A stretch of DNA of 64,000 bases. Origin: Streptomyces sp. NRRL S-340. GTDB lineage: Bacteria; Actinomycetota; Actinomycetes; Streptomycetales; Streptomycetaceae. The stretch is from positions 1 to 64,000 of the forward strand of contig NZ_JOIY01000007.1 of NCBI RefSeq assembly GCF_000720185.1, read 5' to 3'. The notes beneath the pieces are model-generated. The model was not told the DNA's origin and made no database searches. It was given only the letters and a program-made list of their open reading frames with translations. Of this stretch, positions 17,370-26,000 are shown piece after piece (the first letter of the stretch is position 1; each line of letters starts with the position of its first letter). The position numbers and the translations under genes are program-made.

Positions 17370-18296
17370 GTGCTCGATCTGCAGCGACTGCGCGCCCTGC
17401 ACGCCGTCTCCGTGCACGGCACCGTCGGCGCGGCGGCCACCGCGCTCGGCTACACCTCGTCGGCGGTGTCCCAGCAGATCGCCAAGCTGGAACGGGAGAC
17501 CAGGACCGTCCTCCTGGAGCGCGCGGGGCGCGGGGTGCGGCTCACCGACGAGGCGCACCAACTCGTGGCTACGGCACAGGAGTTGCTGGCGATCGTCGAG
17601 CGGGCGGAGACCGAGCTGGAGGAGCGGCGCGGGGTGCCCGCCGGGCGGCTGGCCGTCGCCGCGTTCGCCTCGGCGGCGCGCGGGCTGCTGCCGGGCGTGC
17701 TGGCCGACCTGGCCCGGCGTCACCCCGCGCTGGACGCCCGGCTCAGCGAGGTCGACCCGCACCTGTCGGTGGACCTGGTCGCCAAGGGGGCCGTCGACCT
17801 CGCGGTCGCGCACGACTGGGACATCGCGCCGCTGCCCGCGCCGGCCGGGGTGGAGCAGGCGGCCATCGGGGACGACCTGTGCGACCTGCTGGTGCCGGCC
17901 GGGCATCCGTTCGCGGGGCGGGCCGCGGTGCGGCGCTCCGAGCTGGGCGGCGAGCGGTGGATCTGCCAGCCGCCGGGGCGGGTCTGCCACGACTGGCTGC
18001 TGCGCACCCTGCGCGCCGCCGGCCATGAGCCGGACGTGGTCCACCAGGCCGACGAGAACCCGACGCTGGTCGCGCTGGTCGCCGCCGGTCTCGGCGTGGC
18101 GCTGATCCCGCGCCTGGGCCGCGGGCCGCTGCCCGAGGGGGTGGTCGAGGTCCCGCTGGATCCGGTGCCCGTACGGCACCTGTACGCGCTGTGGCGGACG
18201 GGGGCGGCCCGCCGGCCGGCCATCGCCGAGACGGTGCGCACGCTGCGCGCACACTGGCCGGCCGCATCGGCGCACACGCCGCGGACGGCCGGCTGA
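17370..18296 (+). CDS. LysR-family regulator
   Basis: Protein of 308 residues. The HTH is at residues about 3-60 (LQRLRALHAVSVHGTVGAAATALGYTSSAVSQQIAKLE) followed by an effector domain (GRLAVAAFASAARGLLP, LVALVAAGLGVALIPRLG). The form resembles Streptomyces LysR proteins paired with EamA or amino acid exporters. GTG at 17370 has GGAGGAA 6-7 bases upstream. Divergent from the EamA gene; the inverted repeat between them is the likely binding site. Confidence 0.9.
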   Translation: MLDLQRLRALHAVSVHGTVGAAATALGYTSSAVSQQIAKLERETRTVLLERAGRGVRLTDEAHQLVATAQELLAIVERAETELEERRGVPAGRLAVAAFASAARGLLPGVLADLARRHPALDARLSEVDPHLSVDLVAKGAVDLAVAHDWDIAPLPAPAGVEQAAIGDDLCDLLVPAGHPFAGRAAVRRSELGGERWICQPPGRVCHDWLLRTLRAAGHEPDVVHQADENPTLVALVAAGLGVALIPRLGRGPLPEGVVEVPLDPVPVRHLYALWRTGAARRPAIAETVRTLRAHWPAASAHTPRTAG

Positions 18297-18301
18297 GACG
18301 T

Positions 18302-18806
18302 ACGCGGCGCGCCGTCGAGGAGGGCCGTCCGCGCGGGCCGTCACGGGCTCCGCTGCCGGGGGCGGGCCGGTGAGGCGGACGGGATCCGCCGCGCACGGGC
18401 CGCTGAGGGGTACGGGATCCGCCGGGGCTCGGGCCGGTCAGACGTACGGGATGCGTAGTCGCGCGCGGCCGGACGAGGGCACGCGGTGCGCTGTCGAGGC
18501 CGGTCGCCCGCGGCCTGGGGTGGGGAGAGCACGCGGCGTGCTGCCGAGAGTCGCGCGCCCCGTACGGAATCCGCCGCGCGCACGGACCGAGCGAGTCGTA
18601 CGGAATCCGCCGCCACACACACGCCGGGCGGGCCGTACGCGGTCCGCCGCGCGCAGGAACCGAGCGAGACATACGGAATCCGCCGCGCACACGGACCGAG
18701 CAAGACGCACGGAATCCGCCGCCACACACACGCCGGGCGGGCCGAACGCGGTCCGCCCCCGCGCACGGCCGGGTGGCGCCCTACGCAGTCCGCCGCCGGG
18801 CACGAC
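18302..18806. repeat. Minisatellite: about 13 copies of a 33-37-bp unit
   Basis: The conserved block ACGGAATCCGCCG (variants ACGGGATCC, ACGCGGTCC) recurs with starts at 18302, 18379, 18412, 18446, 18481, 18531, 18564, 18600, 18637, 18673, 18709, 18746 and 18783; most spacings are 33-37 bases. There is also a 109-bp higher-order repeat: the three units from 18600 are repeated from 18709. The array fills nearly all of the 649-base gap between the LysR gene and the GH3 gene. No spacers are unique, so it is not CRISPR. Long open frames through it are an effect of the repeat. Confidence 0.9.
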
Positions 18807-18867
18807 GGCCCCGGTCGGCGGGGCCGTGGGGTGGCCGCCGCGTCCGCGGTCCGGTGCGTGCGTTCCC

Positions 18868-18914
18868 TTGACTGGCAGAAACTTCCCGGATATTGGTGAC
18901 TCCTCGGAAGTTTC
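18868..18914 (+). promoter_or_regulatory. Promoter and operator-like inverted repeat of the GH3 gene
   Basis: TTGACT at 18868-18873 and TATTGG at 18891-18896 are 17 bases apart, a plausible SigA-type promoter. GAAACTTCC (18878-18886) and GGAAGTTTC (18906-18914) form a perfect 9-base inverted repeat that brackets the -10 region. It does not fit the DasR consensus. The cognate regulator is unknown. Confidence 0.6.
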
Positions 18915-18945
18915 CTTCAGCGGAACCCCTCCGGAAGGAGCGCAC

Positions 18946-20790
18946 GTGCACGACACCACACGCCCCTCCACCCCCTCCTCCCCCCGCCCCTCCAGACGCG
19001 GCGTCCTCGCCGCCACCGCCACCCTCACGGCCGCCCTCGCCGTCGGCACCGGCGCCGGCACCGCCGAGGCCGCCGCCCGCCCCGACGAGCGGCGGCTGCG
19101 CGCGCTTCTCTCGCGGATGACGCTCGAGGAGAAGGTCGGGCAGCTGTTCGTGATGCGGGTCTACGGCCACTCGGCCACCGACCCCGACCAGGCCGACATC
19201 GACGCCAACCTCACGGAGATCGGCGTCCGCACCGCCGCCGAGCTGGTCGCGAAGTACCGCGTCGGCGGCATCATCTACTTCACCTGGGCCCACAACACCC
19301 GCGACCCGCAGCAGATCGCCGCCCTGTCCAACGGCATCCAGCGGGCCTCGCTCCAGCAGCCGCGCGGCCTGCCCGTGCTGATCGCCACCGACCAGGAGCA
19401 CGGCATCGTCTGCCGGGTCGGCAAGCCCGCCACGCTCTTCCCGGGCGCGATGGCCGTCGGTGCCTCAGGTTCCGTCCCCGACGCCCGCGCCCTCGGCCGG
19501 ATCTCGGGCACCGAGCTGCGCGCGATGGGCATCAACCAGGACTACTCCCCCGACGCCGACGTGAACGTCAACCCGGCCAACCCGGTCATCGGCGTCCGCT
19601 CCTTCGGCGCCGACCCCGACGCGGTGGCCCGGCTGGTGGCGGCCGAGGTGAAGGGTTATCAAGGGGCCCGGGTCGCGGCGACGGCCAAGCACTTCCCCGG
19701 GCACGGCGACACCGCGGTGGACAGCCACTACGGCTTCCCGGTCATCACGCACAGCCGGGAGGTGTGGGAGGAGCTGGACGCCGTGCCGTTCCGGGCGGCG
19801 ATCAGGGCCGGGATCGACTCGGTCATGACGGCGCACATCCAGTTCCCGGCGCTCGACGACTCCGGCGACCCGGCCACGCTGTCCCACCCGATCCTCACCG
19901 GCATCCTGCGCGGCGAGCTGGGCTACGACGGGGTGGTGATCACCGACTCGCTCGGCATGCAGGGGGTGCGCACCAAGTACGGCGACGACCGGGTGCCGGT
20001 GCTCGCGCTGAAGGCGGGCGTGGACCAGCTGCTCAACCCGCCCGACCTGGACGTCGCCTGGCACGCGGTCCTGGACGCCGTGCGCGGCGGCGAGCTGACC
20101 GAGGCCCGGCTCGATGAATCGATCCTGCGCATTCTGCGGATGAAGGCCCGCCGGGGCCTCTTCGAGGACCCGTACGTCTCCGAGCGCCAGGTGGCGCACC
20201 GGGTCGGCACCCCCGAGCACCTGGCGGAGGCCGACCGCATCGCCGAGCGGACGACGACCCTGCTGGTCAACGAGGGCCGGCTGCTGCCGCTGTCGCGCCG
20301 CAGCCACCGCACCCTCCTCGTGGTGGGCGCCGACCCGGCCTCGCCGTCGGGGACCACGGGACCGCCCACCGGGGTGCTCGCCGCCGCCCTCACCGAACTG
20401 GGCTTCACGGCCACCGCCCTGTCCACCGGCACCGCCCCCTCGGCGGCCGTCATCGACCGGGCGGTCGCGGCGGCGCGCGACGCGGACGCGGTGGTCGTCG
20501 CGACGTACAACGTCACGGCGGGCAGCGCGCAGCGCACGCTGGTGGAGCGGCTGACGGCGACCGGGCGCCCGGTGGTGGCCCTCGCCGTCCGCAACCCCTA
20601 CGACGTCGCCCAGCTCCCGTCCGTACCGGCGTACCTGGCGTCGTACTCCTGGACCGACGTGGAACTGCGCGCCGCCGCCCGCGTCATCGCCGGCCGGGTG
20701 CGGCCGCGCGGGAAGCTGCCGGTGCCGGTGCAGCGGGCGGACGACCCCTCGCGGGTGCTGTACCCCATCGGGTACGGCCTGTCGTACTGA
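18946..20790 (+). CDS. Secreted GH3 beta-N-acetylglucosaminidase (NagZ-like)
   Basis: Protein of 614 residues. A twin-arginine type signal (RPSRRGVLAATATLTAALAVG, split after residue 20 of the motif, cleavage near AEAAA) opens the protein, then a GH3 catalytic domain. KHFPGHGDTAVDSHYGFPVI (Lys 248, His 249) is the signature of GH3 N-acetylglucosaminidases, and Asp 334 in GVVITDSLGM is the expected nucleophile. A C-terminal GH3 alpha/beta domain follows (about 450-614), which short NagZ enzymes lack. It probably removes GlcNAc from chitin oligomers or peptidoglycan fragments outside the cell. GTG at 18946 follows GGAAGGAG. It converges with the S37 peptidase gene, 20 bases apart. Confidence 0.9.
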   Translation: MHDTTRPSTPSSPRPSRRGVLAATATLTAALAVGTGAGTAEAAARPDERRLRALLSRMTLEEKVGQLFVMRVYGHSATDPDQADIDANLTEIGVRTAAELVAKYRVGGIIYFTWAHNTRDPQQIAALSNGIQRASLQQPRGLPVLIATDQEHGIVCRVGKPATLFPGAMAVGASGSVPDARALGRISGTELRAMGINQDYSPDADVNVNPANPVIGVRSFGADPDAVARLVAAEVKGYQGARVAATAKHFPGHGDTAVDSHYGFPVITHSREVWEELDAVPFRAAIRAGIDSVMTAHIQFPALDDSGDPATLSHPILTGILRGELGYDGVVITDSLGMQGVRTKYGDDRVPVLALKAGVDQLLNPPDLDVAWHAVLDAVRGGELTEARLDESILRILRMKARRGLFEDPYVSERQVAHRVGTPEHLAEADRIAERTTTLLVNEGRLLPLSRRSHRTLLVVGADPASPSGTTGPPTGVLAAALTELGFTATALSTGTAPSAAVIDRAVAAARDADAVVVATYNVTAGSAQRTLVERLTATGRPVVALAVRNPYDVAQLPSVPAYLASYSWTDVELRAAARVIAGRVRPRGKLPVPVQRADDPSRVLYPIGYGLSY

Positions 20791-20810
20791 CCGGTCGGCG
20801 GGTGTGGCTC

Positions 20811-22241
20811 CTACGGCCTGAGCGCGGGCTCGCGTTCCACGTCCCGCACGTCCAGCTTCGCGTCGGGGCGGGCCAGCGGCCGGGCCGCCGACGGGTTCTC
20901 CCGCACCCCGGCGGGGGCGACGCCGGCCCAGTCGAGGATCCGGGCGGTGGCGAGCGCCTTCTGCGCGGGCACGAGACCCGCGACGTTCGCGCCGTGGTTC
21001 ATGCCCGGTGCCGTGAAGACGTACGAGTCCCGGGCGCCGTGGCCGAGGCGGAACCGCTCCGAGCCCCAGGGGTCGTTCTGTCCGTAGACGAACATCATCC
21101 GGTCCGCGTGGTGGCGCACCCAGGTGTCGACGTCGCGCATGGCCCACGGTTCGAAGCGCATCGGGATGGAGCGGGGCACGAAGTTGCGCGGCGGCTGGTA
21201 GCCGTAGCGGATCAGCTGCTTCTCGATGTGCGGGAAGCTGATCGTGGGCGCGCCCAGCTGCGTGCCCGCCTGGTAGTAGTACGGCGTGTAGGTCTCCAGG
21301 CCCTGGTCGGTGTAGGCGGAGAAGCCGGAGATGGTGTCGACCGAGTCCCAGATCTGCTGGTCGGTGGCGGTGCGGGCGTCGGCGGGGATCGTGTCGCAGT
21401 CCTTCAGCAGGCTGTACTGCCAAAAGCCCCACACGTAGTCGAGGACGACCGCCTCGTAGGCCCGGTCCAGGCTGCCGATGGTGGTGAAGCTGTAGTGGTT
21501 GTCCGCGGCGTACCGGGCGTACTTCTCCTCCAGCGGCTCACGGCGCACCAGTGCCTCGCGCTGTACGGCGCCGAGCCGGTCGCGGCACTCCTTGGTGCCG
21601 ACGGTCTCGAAGAAGCGGTCGTAGGCGGAGTCCTCGTCGTTGACCACGTCGTTGGGGGCGACGTAGGCGACGACGCCGTCCATGTCGCGCGGGTAGAACC
21701 GCTCGTAGTAGGTGGCCGTCATGCCGCCCTTGGAGCCGCCGGTGGCGATCCAGCGGTGCGAGTAGACCTGCTTGAGGGCGGTGAACAGGCGGTGCTGGTC
21801 GCTGGCCGCCTGCCAGATGTCGAGCTTGGACCAGTCGGCCGGGGCGGGCCGGGACGGGGTGAAGAAGCGGTACTCCAGGGAGACCTGGTTGCCGTCCACG
21901 ATCTGGGTCGGCTCGCGGCGGCTCGGGGTGGTGGAGACGTTGTAGCCGCCGGTGTAGAACACCGTGGGGCGGTCGACTCCCTTGTGCAGCACGGTGATCC
22001 GCTGCTGGAAGGTGCCCTTGGACGGGTGCCGGTGGTCGACCGGCTGGGTGTAGTTCAGGACGAAGAAGCGGTAGCCGGTGTAGGGCTTCTCCTCGATCAG
22101 GCTCATGCCCGGTATGGACAGCAGCCGGTCCTTGATGTCGGTGCCGGTGGCCCGGGTCTGGGCGGCGGTGGCCGCCCCGGCCGTGCTGACGGTGCCGACG
22201 AGCACCACCAGCGCCAGCAGCCATCTGAGCGCCTTGCGCAT
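20811..22241 (-). CDS. Secreted S37-family (PS-10) prolyl tripeptidyl aminopeptidase
   Basis: Protein of 476 residues with a Sec signal (RKALRWLLALVVLVGTVSTA, cleavage near AATAA). The mature part is an alpha/beta hydrolase-type serine peptidase: FVLNYTQPVDHRHPSKGTFQQ-like entry, nucleophile in IATGGSKGGMTATYYERFYP, acid and base candidates near GQNDPWGSERF and GMNHGANV. This matches the Streptomyces PS-10 peptidases. It trims peptides extracellularly. ATG at 22241 is chosen because AGGGGAG lies 5-7 bases upstream and the signal starts there; an upstream in-frame extension lacks coding character. Confidence 0.87.
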   Translation of the reverse strand: MRKALRWLLALVVLVGTVSTAGAATAAQTRATGTDIKDRLLSIPGMSLIEEKPYTGYRFFVLNYTQPVDHRHPSKGTFQQRITVLHKGVDRPTVFYTGGYNVSTTPSRREPTQIVDGNQVSLEYRFFTPSRPAPADWSKLDIWQAASDQHRLFTALKQVYSHRWIATGGSKGGMTATYYERFYPRDMDGVVAYVAPNDVVNDEDSAYDRFFETVGTKECRDRLGAVQREALVRREPLEEKYARYAADNHYSFTTIGSLDRAYEAVVLDYVWGFWQYSLLKDCDTIPADARTATDQQIWDSVDTISGFSAYTDQGLETYTPYYYQAGTQLGAPTISFPHIEKQLIRYGYQPPRNFVPRSIPMRFEPWAMRDVDTWVRHHADRMMFVYGQNDPWGSERFRLGHGARDSYVFTAPGMNHGANVAGLVPAQKALATARILDWAGVAPAGVRENPSAARPLARPDAKLDVRDVEREPALRP

Positions 22242-22409
22242 GCACACTCCCCTGTGAGACAGATGTGCGCCGGAAGCTATCGGAGCAACTCGGGTGCGCA
22301 CCAGGGGAGTCGGCGAATCGGCCCTGCCGGGGCCGCCGCCGGGGCACTCGCCGGCTCGGCGCGGCGGGGATCGGCGGGGCGGCCCGTCGGGCGTCAGCCC
22401 GGCCGTGGC

Positions 22410-22527
22410 CTGTCACCCGTCACCCGTCGCCCGTCAGGCGTCAGGCGTCAGGCGTCAGGCGTCAGGCGTCAGGCGTCAGGCGTCAGGCGTCAGGCGTCAG
22501 GCGTCAGGCGTCAGGCGTCAGGCGTCA
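22410..22527. repeat. Heptamer array (GCGTCAG, about 17 copies)
   Basis: From 22432 the unit GCGTCAG runs without interruption for about 96 bases, preceded by three variant copies (CCGTCAC, CCGTCAC, CCGTCGC). The final copy supplies the TGA stop of the small secreted-protein gene on the minus strand (22525-22527). The rest of 22242-22409 is GC-rich with no gene seen. Confidence 0.93.
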
Positions 22528-22920
22528 GCACAGGATCCAGCCGCTGCCGGCCGACCGGGAGCCGACCGAGCCGCCGACGCGCACGCAGCGGTGTCCGGCG
22601 TGCACGGTGACCGGGCCGGCCCGGTAGGAGTAGCGGCCCTTGTCGGTGACCGGGCGGTTGCCGCGGGCCTGCACCGTCACCGACATCGTCTGCGCGCGGC
22701 CGGGGCGGTCGGCGACCGTGACCGCGCAGACGTAGCCGTCGCGCTTGTAGACGTGCACGGAGCCGGTGGCGAACGACAGCGTCCGCACCTCGCGGCCCCG
22801 GCACGAGGACGGGGCCGAGGCCGCCTGGGCGGCCCCGGGCACCGCCAGCGACAGCAGTCCGGATCCGGTCAGCACGGCCAGGCCGAGGGCCAGCCGGCGG
22901 CGCAGCGCAGCGCGGTCCAC
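22525..22920 (-). CDS. Small secreted protein, unknown function
   Basis: Protein of 131 residues. It begins with a Sec-type signal (ALRRRLALGLAVLTGSGLL, cleavage near GAAQAAS), leaving about 95 mature residues with three cysteines (CRGRE, YVCAV, RCVRV) plus a C-terminal Cys. The mature part has beta-rich spacing (SVHVYKRDGYVCAVTVADR, AQTMSVTVQARGN). GTG at 22920 is preferred because GGAGG is 7 bases upstream; the GTG at 22926 would be too close to it. The stop codon is part of the heptamer array, so the last residues may vary between strains. No known domain recognised. Confidence 0.7.
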   Translation of the reverse strand: MDRAALRRRLALGLAVLTGSGLLSLAVPGAAQAASAPSSCRGREVRTLSFATGSVHVYKRDGYVCAVTVADRPGRAQTMSVTVQARGNRPVTDKGRYSYRAGPVTVHAGHRCVRVGGSVGSRSAGSGWILC

Positions 22921-23003
22921 GGTCACCCCTCCCCTTGCGGCAGGCACATCGACGTACACGCGTACGGACGCCGTACGTACCCCGGATGGTTGCCTCCGCC
23001 GCC

Positions 23004-26000
23004 TCACCGGGACGCGCTGACGGGCTGCTCGGGCTCGCCCGCACCGATGAAGGTGCGCCACAGGCCCGCGTACCGGCCGTCGAGGGCCAGGAGTTCGTCG
23101 TGCGTGCCGTCCTCGACGACGCGGCCGTGGTCCATGACGACCACGCGGTCCGCGCGGGCGGCCGTGGTCAGCCGGTGGGCGACCATGAGCGTGGTGCGCC
23201 GGCCCGCCAGCCGGTCGGTGGCCTGGTTCACCTGGGCCTCGGTGGCCAGGTCCAGGGCGGCGGTGGCCTCGTCGAGCAGCAGGACGTCCGGGTCGACGAG
23301 TTCGGCGCGGGCCAGCGCGATGAGCTGGCGCTGTCCGGCCGACAGGTTGCGGCCGCGCTCGGCGACCTCGTGCAGGTAGCCGCCCTCCAGGGTGGCGATC
23401 ATCTCGTGCGCGCCGACCGCGCGGGCCGCGGCCTCCACCTCGGCGTCGGTCGCCTCCGGGCGGCCGTAGGCGATGGCGTCGCGGACGGTGCCCGGGAAGA
23501 GGTACGCCTCCTGCGGGACGACGCCGAGCCGGTGGCGGTACGCCGTGATGTCCAGCTCGCGCAGGTCGGTGCCGTCGACGGTGACCCGGCCGCCGGTCGG
23601 GTCGTAGAACCGGGCGACCAGCTTGACCAGGGTCGACTTGCCCGCGCCGGTCTCGCCGACGAACGCGACGGTCTGTCCGGCGGGGATGCGCAGGTCGATC
23701 CCGGTCAGGGCCTCCTCCTCGTCGCCGTAGGCGAAGCTGACGTCCTCGAAGGCGATCTCACCGCGCAGCGCGGGCACCTCGCGGGGCTCGGCGGCGGGCT
23801 CGGTGGACGCCGGCTCCTGGAGCAGTTCCTGGATCCGGCCGAGGGAGACGGTGGCCTGCTGGTAGCCGTCGAAGACCTGGGAGAGCTGCTGGACGGGCGC
23901 GAAGAACAGGTCGATGTAGAGCAGGTACGCCACCAGGGCGCCCGTGGTCAGCGTCGCCGCCTCCACCCGGCCCGCGCCCGCGATCAGCACGGAGGCCGCC
24001 GCGACCGAGGACAGGAGCTGGACGAAGGGGAAGTAGACGGAGATCAGCCACTGGCCGCGTATGCGGGCCCGGCGGTAGCTGTCGCTGCGCTCGGTGAACC
24101 GCCGTCCGCCGTCCTCCTCGCGGCGGAACGCCTGCACGATGCGCAGCCCGGCCACCGACTCCTGGAGGTCGGCGTTGACCACCGAGACCCGCTCGCGGGC
24201 GAGCTGGTAGGCCTTGACGCTGGCCCGGCGGAAGAAGAACGTGGCGACGATCAGCGGGGGCAGGGTCGCGAAGACGACCAGCGCCAGTTCGACGTCGATC
24301 ACCAGCAGGGCGACCATGATCCCGAAGAAGGTGACCACGGAGACGAAGGCCGTGACCAGGCCGGTCTGCAGGAACGTCGACAGGGCGTCGACGTCCGTCG
24401 TCATCCGCGTCATGATCCGGCCGGTCAGCTCGCGCTCGTAGTAGTCGAGGCCGAGCCGCTGGAGCTGGGCGAAGATCTTCAGGCGCAGCGTGTACAGGAC
24501 GCGCTCGCCGGTGCGGCCGGTCATCCGGGTCTCGCCGGTCTGCGCCGCCCACTGCACGAGCACGGCGAGCAGGCCGAGCAGGGAGGCGGTCCAGACGGCG
24601 CCGAGCGCCATCCGGGTGACGCCCTGGTCGATGCCGTGCCGGATCAGGACGGGCAGCAGCAGGCCCATCCCGGCGTCCACGGCGACGAGGCCGAGGCTGG
24701 CCAGCAGGGGCAGCCCGAAGCCGTGCAGCAGGCGGCGCAGGCCGTAGGAGGCCTCGGGGCGCACGGCGCGGGCCTCGTCGACGTCCGGGGTGTCGGTGGC
24801 CGGCGGCAGGGCCTCCACCTGGGCGAGCAGCTCCGGGGTGGCGGGCATGCCGGCCGTCGCCGCGTCGCGCGGCTCGCGCTCGCCCGCCCACAGGGCCGGG
24901 GTGATGCCCCGCTCGGCGTCGAACTCGGCGTCCAGTTCCTCGCGGACCGAGGTGTCCTCCACGGGCGCGGCGGGCAGGGCGCGGCCCGGGGAGACGCCGC
25001 CGAGTTCGTCGGGGTCGGTGAGCAGGCGCCGGTAGAGCGCGCAGCGTTCCTGGAGTTCGTCGTGGGTGCCGATGTCGGCGAGCCGGCCGCCGTCGAGGAC
25101 GGCGATGCGGTCGGCGAGGCCGAGGGTGGAGCGGCGGTGCGCGATGAGCAGGGTGGTGCGGCCCCGCATGACCTGGCCGAGCGCCTCGTGGATCTCGTGC
25201 TCGACGCGGGCGTCGACGGCGGAGGTGGCGTCGTCCAGGACGAGCAGGCGCGGGTCGGTGAGGATGGCGCGGGCCAGGGCGACGCGCTGGCGCTGGCCGC
25301 CGGAGAGGGTCAGGCCCTGCTCGCCGACCTTGGTGTCGTAGCCGTCGGGCAGCTCGGCGATGAAACGGTCCGCCTGGGCCGCGCGCGCGGCGGCGGTGAT
25401 CTCCTCGTCGGTGGCGTCGGGGCGGCCGTAGGCGATGTTGGCGCGGACGGTGTCGGAGAAGAGGAAGGAGTCCTCGGGGACCAGGCCGATCGCGGCCCTG
25501 AGCGAGTCGAGCGTCAGCTCGCGCACGTCGTGGCCGCCGATCAGGACGGCGCCGTGCGTGACGTCGTAGAAGCGCGGCAGGAGCAGGGAGACGGTGGACT
25601 TGCCGGAGCCGGAGGAGCCGACGACGGCCAGGGTCTCGCCGGGGCGGATCTCGAAGGACAGGCCCTTGAGGACGGGCCGGCCGTCGGTGTAGCCGAAGGA
25701 CACGTCGTCGAACTCGACGGTGGCGGGGGCGTCGGCCGGCAGTTCCCTGGTGCCCTCGGTGAGCGTGGGCTCGGTGTCGATCAGCTCCAGTACGCGTTCG
25801 GTGCCGGCGCGGGCCTGCTGGCCGACCGTGAGGACCACCGCGAGCATGCGGACGGGGCCGACGAGCTGGGCGAGGTAGGTGGAGAAGGCGACGAACGTGC
25901 CGAGGGTGATGTGCCCCTTCACGGCCAGCCAGCCGCCGAGCGCCAGCATGGCGACCTGGCCGAGCGCGGGGACCGACTGGAGGGCCGGGGTGAACTTCGC

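Noticed and set aside
18341..18766. Open frames through the minisatellite that look like a repeat protein
   Set aside because: The repeat (IPYVSLGPCARR-like) follows from the DNA period; no start signal and no homologue that I recognise.
18302..18806. CRISPR-like periodic repeats with about 36-base period
   Set aside because: The whole unit repeats, with no unique spacers, and no cas gene is nearby. It is a minisatellite.
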